35,205 bases of DNA, from NCBI GenBank assembly GCA_003552985.1, contig PUPD01000101.1:1-35205 (forward strand), written 5' to 3'. Shown here piece after piece: positions 1-12,155 of this stretch. Origin of the DNA: Spirochaetaceae bacterium. Its GTDB lineage: Bacteria > Spirochaetota > Spirochaetia > DSM-27196 > SLAA01. The position numbers and the translations under genes were made by a program. Within the stretch, counting starts at the first letter, position 1. Every line of letters starts with the position of its first letter. The notes under the pieces are model-generated. The model saw only the letters and a list, made by a program, of their open reading frames with translations, made no database searches and was not told the DNA's origin.

Positions 1-1733
1 TGCACGTCATCACTTCGAAACTCGGTGGGGCGGACAAATACTGTCGCGCCGTTCGAAAGCTCCCATTCGTACAATGACAGGTCTTCGTGATAGCGCTCCT
101 CGACTATCTCACCCCGTTCCGTGAAAGCCACCGCGAGCTCCGCAGGTGGAAGATCCACGTCATAGGGGCCGACCTCCGCTTCCTCGGCTCGGCCTACCAC
201 CTCTGCCAGTTCGTCCTCCGGAGGAAGCTCGCGCTCCTCGGTTTCGATCATGCTCACCGTTACCACCCGGTTCTCTTCTCCAAGATACTGATCCGCTACG
301 GCTTGCACATCCTCAACTTCGACCTCCGGCGCAATCTCCTCGGTCAACTCGCGCCGCGCCTGGGGACTTACAACTCTACTTTGGTCCAGAAACCCTTCCA
401 CATAACGCGAAGCCCACTGCTCAGACGGCAGTTGATCACGTCGGCGATACTCTCGCTCGGCCTCACGCTCTACGGCTCTTTTAGCACGCTCAAGCTCCTC
501 AGTCTCGATGCCGTGCTCGTCGACGCGCCGTATCTCCTGAATCAGCTGCGAGACTGCGGTTTCAACGGCCTCCTCGCCGTCCTCATCGAGGACTGCACCC
601 ATGAACCCCATCGTGACCGGTCGTGCTACACGAGCCTCACCAACAGCAGCGTCGACAAACGGCGGATCACTCTCGCGTGAGATCCGTGCGAGCCGCACAT
701 CGACAATCTCCTGAAACAGGCGCTCGGTCAGCTGCTGCCGAAAGTCCTCAACCGTGCGCAACGGCTCGTACGATCCCTTGCGGTACAGCGAGACGCTCGA
801 TTGCGACAGCTCAGGGTCCTCGCTGATCGCATACAGAGTCTCATCGTGCTCGGGAACCTCGTACTCCGGTCGTTCTTTAGGCAGCTCCGACTCCGGTATG
901 ACACCGAAAGACTCCTCGATTCGCTCTTCGATTTCGGCAGCGTTAAAATCGCCGACCGCAATCACGGCCATCAGCTCGGGACGATACCACTGGTCATAGA
1001 AGCCTTCGATGGTTTCCGGAGACGCTTCACTTACAATATCCATGTCTCCGATCGGCAGACGCTCGGCATAGCGCGAGTCATGGAGGACAACCGGTAGCTG
1101 CTCGTCGCGAACCCTTTGGGCCGATCCGAGTCGAGCGCGCCATTCTTCTTTGATCACGCCACGCTCGTGGTCAATATCGTCCGGATCAAACTCAATCCGA
1201 TGCGCCCACTCTGACATTATATCGATACCCTGATCGAACGCCTCCTGATCGTCGGTTGGGAGGCGCATCTTGAACACCGTCTCATCGAAGCTGACGTATG
1301 CGTTAACGTGAGGACCGTACTCCATCCCCACCCCTTCGAGAAATCCGATGATCTCGTCACGGCTGTAGCTCTCTGTTCCACGAAATGCCATGTGCTCAAC
1401 TAAGTGAGCAATCCCGAGCTCATCCTCCTCTTCAAGCACCGAGCCCGCGTTCACCACCAACCGGAGAACCGCGCGACTTTCAGGCTCCTCATTTTCGCGA
1501 ATGATGTACTGCAGACCGTTATCAAGCGTGTCGGCAACCACATCCGGGTCATCGGGCACCTCGGACCCGGCCGGGTTCGCCACGCCGCCCCGGCTTGCCC
1601 GGTTTGAACCAGGCTCAGCTTGCTGCGCACCCGCCAACTCAGGTAGCGCAAGCGTCATAAGAACGACGACCGCCGCGAGCGCCACGCGCACCGGAACCGC
1701 GCCCAGGACGCCCAGGACGCGCGAGCCTCTCAC
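1..1733 (-). CDS. Exported M16-family zinc protease (pitrilysin/PqqL type), C-terminus beyond window
   Basis: A minus-strand frame stays open from the start region to base 1, giving at least 577 residues of a protein whose family is usually near 900. The zinc site is the inverted HXXEH motif (HLVEH, His110, Glu113, His114), and Glu190 in a HERGV context, 75 residues on, is the expected distal ligand. Residues ~65-250 form the catalytic M16 repeat. From ~555 the sequence (WELSNGATVFVRPTEF) begins the second, non-catalytic repeat. With GTG 1733 the N-terminus is a normal Sec signal: a short basic region, a hydrophobic core (VALAAVVVLMTLAL) and an A-G-A-like cleavage site before QQ. Likely role: periplasmic or surface degradation of peptides (inferred). 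The start is uncertain: the frame stays open upstream through GTG 1796 and ATG 1871, which would add an Arg-rich, repeat-derived extension; ATG 1653 is also possible. Confidence 0.85.
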   Translation of the reverse strand, partial: MRGSRVLGVLGAVPVRVALAAVVVLMTLALPELAGAQQAEPGSNRASRGGVANPAGSEVPDDPDVVADTLDNGLQYIIRENEEPESRAVLRLVVNAGSVLEEEDELGIAHLVEHMAFRGTESYSRDEIIGFLEGVGMEYGPHVNAYVSFDETVFKMRLPTDDQEAFDQGIDIMSEWAHRIEFDPDDIDHERGVIKEEWRARLGSAQRVRDEQLPVVLHDSRYAERLPIGDMDIVSEASPETIEGFYDQWYRPELMAVIAVGDFNAAEIEERIEESFGVIPESELPKERPEYEVPEHDETLYAISEDPELSQSSVSLYRKGSYEPLRTVEDFRQQLTERLFQEIVDVRLARISRESDPPFVDAAVGEARVARPVTMGFMGAVLDEDGEEAVETAVSQLIQEIRRVDEHGIETEELERAKRAVEREAEREYRRRDQLPSEQWASRYVEGFLDQSRVVSPQARRELTEEIAPEVEVEDVQAVADQYLGEENRVVTVSMIETEERELPPEDELAEVVGRAEEAEVGPYDVDLPPAELAVAFTERGEIVEERYHEDLSLYEWELSNGATVFVRPTEFRSDDV

Positions 1734-1773
1734 GTGTTCCCGGCCTGTTACGCGCGAGCCTCTCCGCGAGCCC

Positions 1774-1783
1774 CTCCGTCCCC
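1774..1783 (-). repeat. Dispersed 10-mer GGGGACGGAG, copy 1
   Basis: Exact copy reading CTCCGTCCCC on the plus strand. It lies just upstream of the chosen start of the M16 protease, inside its possible N-terminal extension, next to two copies of GCGCGAGCCTCT (near 1709 and 1751). Confidence 0.8.
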
Positions 1784-2033
1784 GCAGTGCTCTCACGCGT
1801 TTCAGTTCTCTCGCGCCTCGCAAGCCCGTCGAGGTTCCCCACACTGTTCGACTCTGTGTTTCGTCAATCATCTCACGAGGATTCGCACTCGAGTTCCTCA
1901 CAAGCGGTAGCTCCTTTCCCCCCGCCCATACTGCTGCACAACCATGCTATGACATCGGAAAGAGCTTTAACCCCACGGTTCAAAAATAGTTCCAGGTCCG
2001 ACCGTGCGGCAAGCCGACGAAGACGACAAGCCG

Positions 2034-2137
2034 GCCAGGCGGTGCGGCGACAAGCCGGCGCCGACGGTGTGGCGGCGAGGTGCGACGGCGAGGTGCGACG
2101 GCGAGGTAGCCAGGCGGTGCGGCGACAAGCTGGCGCC
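2034..2137. repeat. GC-rich repeat block in a divergent intergenic region
   Basis: This block lies in the ~600-bp gap (1734-2332) between the divergent M16 protease and TPR-protein genes. A 29-bp unit at 2034-2062 recurs at 2109-2137 with one mismatch. Between them a 13-bp unit, GCGAGGTGCGACG, is repeated in tandem at 2075-2087 and 2088-2100 with a partial third copy. Open frames through this block on both strands are Arg/Ala-rich repeats with no recognisable domain, so I read it as non-coding. The rest of the gap holds one dispersed 10-mer (1774-1783) and the promoter at 2283-2310. Confidence 0.75.
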
Positions 2138-2282
2138 GGCGAGGCAGCGAGGCGGTCCGCCTTGGTGGAGTTGTCCAGCGTCTGTTTGTATCGGGCGGCA
2201 TCCGGCAACCCGCAGCGCATGTGGCATTCGGCTTCGGCCACGGTATTCCGCCTCCGGCAGCCGTTTCCGCGTTCGGTAGTGC

Positions 2283-2310
2283 TTGATAATGAGGTCGTTT
2301 CCGCTATAAA
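2283..2310 (+). promoter_or_regulatory. Sigma-70-type promoter for the TPR protein gene
   Basis: TTGATA (2283-2288), a 16-bp spacer and TATAAA (2305-2310) match -35 and -10 boxes well. They lie 22 bp before the ATG, with AAGGGA as ribosome binding site just ahead of that start. Confidence 0.6.
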
Positions 2311-2332
2311 TTTAGTGCCTACGGAAGGGATC

Positions 2333-3253
2333 ATGCGATTGCTGAAGCACGCGGCGGTGTGTGCAGTTCTGGTCGTAGCCGTGACGGCGGCGGCTACAGG
2401 CTCGGAGATATCGGATCGACTCGATGAGCTCGACCGGCTGCATTTCCAGGACAAGCACATGGAGGCATACGAACAAGCCGAAAGCCTTCTTGAGGAGCCG
2501 CATTTTCACGATACCGAAGAAGCTCGCCTGGTGAAGCGCCAGGCCCGCGCCATGATGGGATACGTAGAGCTCCACTATCATGCCGATAAGATGGAGGATA
2601 ACGAAGCTCGATCCCTCCTTAATGACGCAGAGGACTACGCAGCGGAAGCGATAGAACTGCATCCGGAGCTTGGCGACGCTTACTTCTGGAAAGCTTCCGC
2701 AATTGGCCTCGGCGGGCGCATACGCGGCGTACTGAGCTCTCTGTTCCGCGCGAGGACCATGCGCGGCCACCTCGAAGACACCCTTGAGCGCGATCACGAG
2801 CATCTTGAAGCCCATTTCGTCCTTGCTATGCTCTATGACAAGCTACCCGGTTCCCCTCTGTCGTTCGGTGACGATCAACGCGCGGTTTCGCTTGCCCGGC
2901 GCGCATACGATCTACATGAGGAAGCCTATGCAAGCGGAGAGCTCCCAATCCGCTACAACAGCGTGATTAGTGGACTGGCCTTACGATTGTGGGCTCGCGA
3001 CTGGGACCGGAAAGAACGGGACACCCACCATCAAGAGCTGACACAACAGTATCACCAGGCCGAAACCGCACTGGAACGCTCGTATTACTACGAAGGATCG
3101 GTCGAGTTCGAGCCAATCTCAGATCGCGAGGAAGCTCGCCGTCTACTCACCGATCTGTTGGAGGACCTCGAGGCTATACAGGACCCAACACTGCGTGAAC
3201 GGAACGATTTAGGGCATGTTCGCGAGCGTGCCCAGGCCTGGGGTATTGAATGA
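2333..3253 (+). CDS. Exported TPR-like helical repeat protein
   Basis: This 306-residue protein starts at an ATG preceded by AAGGGA and a good promoter; the frame is open further upstream only through repeat DNA. Residues 1-~24 are a signal peptide (basic start, hydrophobic AVCAVLVVAVTAAATG core). The rest is almost all helical and rich in Glu, His and Arg. It contains TPR-like segments such as AIELHPELGDAYFWKA and DHEHLEAHFVLAMLYDKLPG, followed by a SFGDDQRAVSLARRAYDL segment. It resembles exported TPR proteins that act as scaffolds or as partners of transporters; TatT, the spirochaetal TRAP-associated TPR protein, is one possible comparison but I cannot confirm it. No catalytic motif is visible. 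It is divergent from the M16 protease gene and stands alone. Confidence 0.75.
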   Translation: MRLLKHAAVCAVLVVAVTAAATGSEISDRLDELDRLHFQDKHMEAYEQAESLLEEPHFHDTEEARLVKRQARAMMGYVELHYHADKMEDNEARSLLNDAEDYAAEAIELHPELGDAYFWKASAIGLGGRIRGVLSSLFRARTMRGHLEDTLERDHEHLEAHFVLAMLYDKLPGSPLSFGDDQRAVSLARRAYDLHEEAYASGELPIRYNSVISGLALRLWARDWDRKERDTHHQELTQQYHQAETALERSYYYEGSVEFEPISDREEARRLLTDLLEDLEAIQDPTLRERNDLGHVRERAQAWGIE

Positions 3254-3460
3254 TGCTCATGCTCAGTTCATTTCCCGCTCTCGAGACGGCGGATTAGGGC
3301 GTCAACGTGACCCGCAACGCCACCCTCGGGCCTCACCGTGGCCCTCCCTGGATCCTCCGTCCATCCCGTGAAAGCCGGCTTGACGCCCGGCGGGGGCGGC
3401 GGGATAATGGTGCCAAGGAATATCGGCGCACATTCCTACCACAGATCCGCGGAAGAACGA

Positions 3461-6334
3461 ATGGAACCCCAGCCACAACCGACTATTCTGCTCGTTGAGG
3501 ACGAGCCGATCGTCGCCTTGACCCAGAAACGGACGATTGAGAGCTTCGGGTACCGCGTACTGACCGCATCCACCGGTGAAGAAGCCGTCAGGGCTGTTGC
3601 GACGAACACAGAGATCGATCTTGTTCTAATGGACATAGACCTCGGTGAAGGCATCGACGGAACCGAAGCTGCCGAACGCATTCTTGAGCGATATGACCTT
3701 CCGATTGTGTTCCTCTCGTCGCATACCGAGCCCGAGTACGTAAAGCGGACCCAACGCATCACTTCCTACGGATATGTAGTCAAGCATACAGCTGCAACCG
3801 TGCTCGAGGCGTCGCTGCAGATGGCGTTTCGGCTGTTCGAAGCGCGCCGTCGCGAAAAAGACAAAGAACAGGAGCTCGAGCGCTACTTCGAGTCGAGTCT
3901 CGACCTCGTATGTATTCTCGATCTCGATCGACGCTATTTGCGGGTCAATCCCGAATGGGAACACGTCCTCGGTTACCCGCTCTCTGAGATCGATTTCGAG
4001 CGAATGCTGTCTCTGGTACACCGTGACGACCGTACGGCTACCCTGACAGTACTCGAGGAGCTGGAGCAGCAGAAAACTGTTACAGCCTTCGAGAATCGTC
4101 TGCAATGCGGAGACGGCTCGTACCGGTGGATCGAGTGGCGCGCTCGACCACAGGGTAACTCCATCTACGCTGCCGCGCGAGACATCACTGAGCGCAAACA
4201 GGAAAAACGCGACCTCGCCGCCCAGAAGAAACGCTTCGAGCATCTGTTCAACGAGTCTCCTCTTGCAGTAGCGGTGGTGGATTCCGGCGAACACGTGGTG
4301 GAATGCAACCGGGAGTTCACCCGTCTCTTCGGTTACGATCCCACCGAAGCGCTTGGCCGACCCATAAACGACCTCATAGCCCCACCTGAACTGCAGGAGG
4401 AGGCGGCTCGGCTGGGCACGGACGTGTTGAGCGAGGGCCGGCATGTATACCTCGAGACCAGCCGGCGGCGCCGCGACGGCATTCCGGTCGATGTGGCGAT
4501 CACCGGCACCCCGATGGAGATCAACGGTCAAGCATACGCCTATGCGATCTACCAGGAGATTTCGGAGCGAAAGCGCGCCGAAGCGGCACTAGTGGATAGC
4601 GAACGCGAGTATCGGCGATTGTTCGAAGCTGCTCCTATCGCGATCTGGGAACAGGATTTCAGCGTGGTCAAGCAACGCATTGACCGCGTTAAGACCGAGA
4701 TCACCGAGGACCTGCGCCGGTACCTCACCGCGCGTCCACGGCTCGTGTACGACCTCGCCGCAGACGTTCGCGTTATCGATGTCAATCGCACCACGTTGCA
4801 GCTGTTCGGAGCAACCAAGGAAGAATGCGCGCGAGTTACCAAAGCCTTCGGCCCGGATTCGCTCGCGAGCTTCACCACCGAACTGATAGCGGTCGCCGAA
4901 GGTGCGACCGAACTGGTAACCGAACAGAAGCTTGTCGGTCGATCGGGGGAACCTCTTTATTTGGAATTGTACTGGTCGGTTGCGCCGGGCTACGAAGACA
5001 GCTACGCCCGCGTGCGGATCTATGCCATCGATATTACCCCGCACCGCCAGGCAGAGATTGCTTTGCGTGAGAGCGAGACACGCCTGACGGCGTTCGTCGA
5101 TGCGCTGCCGGATCTATGTCTCGTCCTGGATCACGACGGCCGGTACATCGAGGTCCTGAGCCAAAACGAGGATCTTCTCTACAGGCCTGCAGCTGAGCTC
5201 GAGGGTCGCCTGCTGCACGAGGTCCTACCGGTTGAGCAGGCACAGTTGCTTCGTGACAGTGTACTCGAGACGCTCAAGACGGGATCGTCCCAGATAGTCG
5301 AGTACGAGCTCGACGTTCCAGCCGGACATCGCTGGTTCGAAGCCCACAGCGCTGCGATACGGTCCGGAGTGCGGAGTGCGGCGCGAGTTACGCCCTTAGA
5401 AAGCCGGCCTGCGGAGGACCAGCCCCGAGAACGACACCACGTTGAAAGGCAGTCGGTGGAAACACAGCCCGAAAAGGACCAACCCGTCGGGAGCAAGCCT
5501 GAGCAAGTGGCACAAGGTACTGCTTCGCCCGAGTATTCGGCCGCTGTCACGGGTTCCACAGCGGAAAACATCACCGAGCCCACACCGGAAGCCATTGGCC
5601 CCGAATCAGCCCGGGTATTGCTGGTGATCCGAGACACCACAGAACACAAGCTCGCTCAGGAACGGCTCTCCGAGTTGCTCAAACGCCAGGAGCTGCTGCT
5701 CCAGGAGACACACCATCGCCTCAAGAACAATATGGGAGCGATTGCAAGCATGCTCTCGCTGCAGGCCGCGGAGCAGCAAGACTTGAACAGTCGTCGCGTG
5801 CTAAATGAGGCCGCCAGCCGTTCACACGGGATGATGATACTCTATGACAAACTCTATCGATCCGAGAAGTCCCGTGAGCTCAACATGCGTGAGTTCGTAC
5901 CGCAGCTGGTCGATGAAATCGTCGCGGTGTTCAATCCCTCAGTGCAGCCGGATTCGTCTCCCTCCGGCTTGCCTCTCTCCAGTCTGGTACCCTCCGTCCC
6001 CATCCGGACTGATATCGATGTTCATGACATAATACTAACCGCTGGAAAGGCCTCAGCACTTGGAATCATCCTCAGCGAGATGGTGACGAACTCCATGAAG
6101 CACGCGTTCCCGGAGGGCGGTACGGGAACCATCGCAGTCAACGCTACCATGGTCAAAGGGACTGTAGAGCTCGAGTATCGTGACAACGGAGTTGGTCTTC
6201 CCGATGCGATCGATGTCGGCGCCGATTCCGGATTCGGTATGCAACTCATTGCTATGCTCGTCGAGCAACTGAACGGCACCGTCGAGATCGACCGCGAACA
6301 CGGGACGCTGTTCCGCATCCGATTCCCGGCTTAG
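3461..6334 (+). CDS. Hybrid sensor histidine kinase: receiver, four PAS domains, HisKA_2-type kinase
   Basis: A 957-residue soluble signalling kinase with no membrane segment. An N-terminal receiver (residues 8-125) has the acidic pair Glu13-Asp14 and phospho-acceptor Asp58 in LVLMDID. PAS/PAC units follow at about 139-250, 257-375, 382-535 and 540-735. The kinase core has the HHRLKNN box of the HisKA_2/HWE-like class (His751-His752), an N-box (SEMVTNSMKHAF), G1 (RDNGVGLPD) and G2 (SGFGMQL). The fourth PAS is split by about 90 residues of low-complexity, Glu/Pro/Gln-rich sequence (~632-722). Start: ATG 3461 follows GGAAGA and begins just before the receiver; ATGs at 3407 and 3338 are in frame but add unconserved sequence. 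The receiver at the N-terminus suggests that another kinase feeds into it. No partner gene is adjacent. A dispersed 10-mer lies in frame at 5992-6001. Confidence 0.92.
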   Translation: MEPQPQPTILLVEDEPIVALTQKRTIESFGYRVLTASTGEEAVRAVATNTEIDLVLMDIDLGEGIDGTEAAERILERYDLPIVFLSSHTEPEYVKRTQRITSYGYVVKHTAATVLEASLQMAFRLFEARRREKDKEQELERYFESSLDLVCILDLDRRYLRVNPEWEHVLGYPLSEIDFERMLSLVHRDDRTATLTVLEELEQQKTVTAFENRLQCGDGSYRWIEWRARPQGNSIYAAARDITERKQEKRDLAAQKKRFEHLFNESPLAVAVVDSGEHVVECNREFTRLFGYDPTEALGRPINDLIAPPELQEEAARLGTDVLSEGRHVYLETSRRRRDGIPVDVAITGTPMEINGQAYAYAIYQEISERKRAEAALVDSEREYRRLFEAAPIAIWEQDFSVVKQRIDRVKTEITEDLRRYLTARPRLVYDLAADVRVIDVNRTTLQLFGATKEECARVTKAFGPDSLASFTTELIAVAEGATELVTEQKLVGRSGEPLYLELYWSVAPGYEDSYARVRIYAIDITPHRQAEIALRESETRLTAFVDALPDLCLVLDHDGRYIEVLSQNEDLLYRPAAELEGRLLHEVLPVEQAQLLRDSVLETLKTGSSQIVEYELDVPAGHRWFEAHSAAIRSGVRSAARVTPLESRPAEDQPRERHHVERQSVETQPEKDQPVGSKPEQVAQGTASPEYSAAVTGSTAENITEPTPEAIGPESARVLLVIRDTTEHKLAQERLSELLKRQELLLQETHHRLKNNMGAIASMLSLQAAEQQDLNSRRVLNEAASRSHGMMILYDKLYRSEKSRELNMREFVPQLVDEIVAVFNPSVQPDSSPSGLPLSSLVPSVPIRTDIDVHDIILTAGKASALGIILSEMVTNSMKHAFPEGGTGTIAVNATMVKGTVELEYRDNGVGLPDAIDVGADSGFGMQLIAMLVEQLNGTVEIDREHGTLFRIRFPA
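5992..6001 (+). repeat. Dispersed 10-mer CTCCGTCCCC inside the kinase gene
   Basis: Exact copy, translated as the P-S-V-P of a variable linker between the HisKA_2 region and the ATPase domain. Confidence 0.8.
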
Positions 6335-6367
6335 TACGCGACAAAGCCCCCTGGCCGTCGGCGCCTG

Positions 6368-6421
6368 CCACGGGCCAACTACCACGGGCCAACTACCACG
6401 GGCCAACTACCACGGGCCAAC
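6368..6421. repeat. 14-bp tandem repeat between convergent genes
   Basis: CCACGGGCCAACTA is repeated three times exactly, followed by a 12-base partial copy. It sits in the 110-bp gap where the kinase (+) and the tricorn gene (-) converge. No hairpin with a T-tract is evident there, so it is a tandem repeat rather than a clear terminator. Confidence 0.85.
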
Positions 6422-6444
6422 CGCGCAGGGCTCCGGTCTTCCGG

Positions 6445-9892
<3,448 letters not shown>

Positions 9893-9900
<8 letters not shown>

Positions 9901-11023
9901 GCATTCTCCTATCCTGCGCTACCTCTTCGTGTGGGAGAATCACCGTGATGCCGTCATACTCGAACCGTTCCATGCCGGCGAGGGCTGCCGGCGCTTCATC
10001 GAGCGTTATGGAGACTCCAAGCAACTTCCCGGGATCCACTGCTCCGGTTTCTACCAGTGAAAGCAACTCCGGATAGCGATGAGCTTGCATCCCATGGCAC
10101 CCAAGAAGCTCCAGCTCCCAGGCAACCACCCGGTCCATCGGTATTGCGGGTCGACTCTCGTCGGCGAGTAGTAAGCCGACCTGCAGATGCCGCCCCTGTT
10201 TCCGTAGCGACAGTATTGAACCGTGGCATGTGTCAGCCCTTCCGAGAGCGTCCATCGACAAGTGGACTCCTCCTCCTGAGAGCTCTTGCACAGCCTCAGC
10301 CGCTCTCGCTGCTGGAGAACCATCCCGTGTGCCTCGCGTGTCGTGTGACGTACTGTCCGCAAGGTCAACCGAAACCGCGTTGACCGTTGCCGTTGCACCG
10401 ACTCTGCGAGCCCAACTTAGCGCCTCGTCTTTAACATCAACGGCGATAACCCGCGCCCCGGCTGCTGCCGCGATCATGACTGCCGACAAACCCACCCCTC
10501 CGCACCCGAATACCGCAACCCATTCGCCTGAACGTAACCGTCCTTGATCTATGAGCGCCCGAAATGCAGTTACGAATCGACAACCGAGGGCCGCTGCGGT
10601 CGTAAACGGCATCACCCCCGGCAGTCTGACAAGATTAGCGTCCGCGTACTCGATTGCGGTGTACTCCGCAAAAGACCCCCACCCAGTGAAGCCTGGCTGA
10701 AACTGATTGTCGCATATCTGCTGATTACCGGCGGCGCATTGCGGACAATGGCCACAGCCGCAGACAAACGGCAGCGTCACCCTATCACCAGGTTTCCAGT
10801 TCTGCACTCCTGCGCCGCACTCCACCACTGTGCCGGCTAGTTCGTGCCCTGGAACATGGGGAAGCCGGATGTCCGGATCATGTCCCATCCAGCCGTGCCA
10901 GTCGCTGCGACATAGACCCGTCGCTTCAACCTTTACCACAACCCCACTCGGGGACGGAGCAGGGTCGGGAACCGTCTGCACCTCGATTAGGCCGCCAAAG
11001 CCGGAATACACCACCGCGCGCAT
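9893..11023 (-). CDS. Zinc-dependent medium-chain alcohol dehydrogenase
   Basis: 376 residues, the usual length for zinc-containing MDR dehydrogenases. Catalytic zinc ligands are Cys38 and His60-Glu61 (GHE), with the later Cys/Asp ligand in the family position. The structural zinc lobe is C-x2-C-x2-C-x7-C (Cys90, 93, 96, 104). The NAD(P)-binding Rossmann motif is FGCGGVG around residue 175. It would oxidise a primary or secondary alcohol or reduce the matching aldehyde or ketone; the substrate cannot be read from sequence. A variable loop ([16 protein letters not shown]) is longer than usual. The gene runs into the tricorn protease with an 8-bp overlap, an odd functional pairing. A dispersed 10-mer encodes P-S-P-S near the N-terminus. 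The start is an ATG at 11023. Confidence 0.93.
10950..10959 (+). repeat. Dispersed 10-mer in the alcohol dehydrogenase gene
   Basis: Exact GGGGACGGAG on the plus strand. Read on the coding strand it gives A-P-S-P-S at residues 22-26, in a variable surface loop after the first beta strand. Confidence 0.8.
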
Positions 11024-11125
11024 GGCCTCATTCTAACTGCTGTATCAGCTCTTTCAAGTGGCGACGCCCCCTCCTGTAGCTGTTTTAGATCTCGAGCTCC
11101 GTCCCTGAATCTGAAGCTTCAACTG

Positions 11126-11151
11126 TGCTCTGCTGCTTTGCCGGCAGAGCA
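11126..11151. promoter_or_regulatory. Hairpin in the adh/carbonic anhydrase divergent gap
   Basis: Perfect 8-bp arms TGCTCTGC (11126-11133) and GCAGAGCA (11144-11151) with a 10-base loop. It lies in the 232-bp gap between divergent genes, ahead of the carbonic anhydrase promoter. There is no T-tract on either side, so an operator or transcript structure is as likely as a terminator. A near copy of the dispersed 10-mer (CTCCGTCCCT) is at 11097-11106. Confidence 0.4.
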
Positions 11152-11208
11152 TCCTCCTCGGCCCCAAAGGGGAACATCGTAGCCTGTACTAGTCTGTCGC
11201 AGGTCGGC

Positions 11209-11214
11209 TATAAT
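11209..11214 (+). promoter_or_regulatory. -10 box for the carbonic anhydrase gene
   Basis: A perfect TATAAT lies 41 bp before the start codon. The -35 region is weak (TGTACT at 11185-11190, 18-bp spacing). The downstream leader carries a GGAGACAGGACGG purine run ending two bases before the ATG. Confidence 0.5.
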
Positions 11215-11255
11215 CCTGAGGCTTAGAAGACAGGAACGATGGAGACAGGACGGAT

Positions 11256-11870
11256 ATGGTCAATGCATCCGAAGCGTTAGAACGCCTCCAGGACGGGAAT
11301 CGTCGCTTCGTCGCACACGGCTATGGGTCGGGCGAGCTGATCGCGCACAGTCACATTGCCGCCCTCATTGACTACCAGACGCCATTTGCAATCATTTTGG
11401 GCTGCTCGGACTCACGGGTGCCTGCCGAGATTGTGTTCGATCAGGGACTGGGTGACCTTTTCGTGATTCGCGTTGCGGGCAATATCGCTGCAGAATCACA
11501 GATCGGAAGCATTGAGTACGCTGCAACTCATTTCGGAACCTCCCTGGTGTTGGTGATGGGGCACACCCGATGCGGAGCTGTCGAGGCAACCGTCGATGCA
11601 CTCACAGGCCCAAGCAGCGAAGAGTCCGAGAACATTCGGCTGCTGGCTGACCTTATTCGTCCCTCGGTCGAACCGCTCGTAGCTCAGGCAGCAAACCTCG
11701 GGCGCGAGGAGTTGATTCACCGCGCTGTCCAGGCGAATGTTCGTAGAACGGTCGCCACCCTGTCCGAGAAGTCCGATGTGTTGGGCGGTCTCATTCGCGG
11801 TGAACGGCTTACGATAGTGGGGGCGGAGTATGCGATCGAAACAGGCGAGGTTACGTTTTTTGACGCCTAG
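11256..11870 (+). CDS. Beta-class carbonic anhydrase
   Basis: 204 residues, the normal length of bacterial beta-carbonic anhydrases. Zinc ligands are Cys50, His103 and Cys106 (motifs CSDSR and GHTRCGA), with the Asp52-Arg54 catalytic dyad. There is no signal peptide, so it acts in the cytoplasm, interconverting CO2 and bicarbonate for carboxylating enzymes or pH balance. The start at ATG 11256 follows a purine-rich leader with GGACGG. It is a single-gene unit with its own promoter. The next gene, a small lipoprotein, is on the opposite strand and converges on it. Confidence 0.95.
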   Translation: MVNASEALERLQDGNRRFVAHGYGSGELIAHSHIAALIDYQTPFAIILGCSDSRVPAEIVFDQGLGDLFVIRVAGNIAAESQIGSIEYAATHFGTSLVLVMGHTRCGAVEATVDALTGPSSEESENIRLLADLIRPSVEPLVAQAANLGREELIHRAVQANVRRTVATLSEKSDVLGGLIRGERLTIVGAEYAIETGEVTFFDA

Positions 11871-11927
11871 CAGTAGTAGCAAGACGAGTCGTAGCAAGAC
11901 GACCGACATGACATGAGGACATAGAAA

Positions 11928-11951
11928 ACCCGGCGGTGGGGAACGCCGGGT
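11928..11951 (-). terminator. Hairpin terminator after the small lipoprotein gene
   Basis: An 8-bp perfect stem, ACCCGGCG (11928-11935) with CGCCGGGT (11944-11951), and an 8-base loop. On the minus strand it is preceded by an A-poor T-run and followed by TTTT, which suits termination of the lipoprotein transcript ending at 12012. On the plus strand only A residues follow, so it would serve the carbonic anhydrase gene poorly. Confidence 0.65.
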
Positions 11952-12011
11952 AAAAAACTAAGAAATCGGTGTGCACCGCGTGAAAGCACACACCAGCCAG
12001 AGGAGGTCTGT

Positions 12012-12140
12012 TTAGAAGTCGTTCATCTCCTCTTCCATCATCGGGTCTTCTTCGAGCATTTCTTCATCCACCGGCTCGCAGGCAGCGAAACCCAATACCA
12101 AAGCAGACACCATAAGACCGAGCGTAATAAGCTTCTTCAT
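12012..12140 (-). CDS. Very small acidic lipoprotein (42 residues)
   Basis: The frame encodes MKKLITLGLMVSALVLGFAA followed by Cys21 and a 21-residue acidic tail (12 Asp/Glu). Residues 1-20 are a lipoprotein signal with a lipobox G-F-A-A-C, so the mature product is a lipid-anchored acidic peptide of about 22 residues. A strong AGGAGG lies 9 bases before the ATG, and a hairpin terminator follows the stop. All of this supports a real gene despite its size. It resembles entericidin-like or other tiny lipoproteins in layout only; I recognise no family. It is divergent from the methyltransferase gene, across a 70-bp gap holding an inverted repeat. Confidence 0.75.
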   Translation of the reverse strand: MKKLITLGLMVSALVLGFAACEPVDEEMLEEDPMMEEEMNDF

Positions 12141-12155
12141 ATTGTCCTCCTCTTG

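Noticed and set aside
1787-2332. Open frame extending the TPR protein upstream by 182 codons
   Set aside because: It runs through repeat DNA, has no domain and lacks a start signal. The ATG at 2333 has a promoter, a ribosome binding site and a proper signal peptide.
1873-2460. Long minus-strand open frame (195 codons) opposite the TPR gene
   Set aside because: It overlaps the real gene antisense and is composed of repeat-derived Arg/Ser sequence with no family features.
3626-4531. 301-codon minus-strand frame antisense to the kinase
   Set aside because: Shadow of the kinase coding region; no domain, and the sense frame has clear PAS and receiver motifs.
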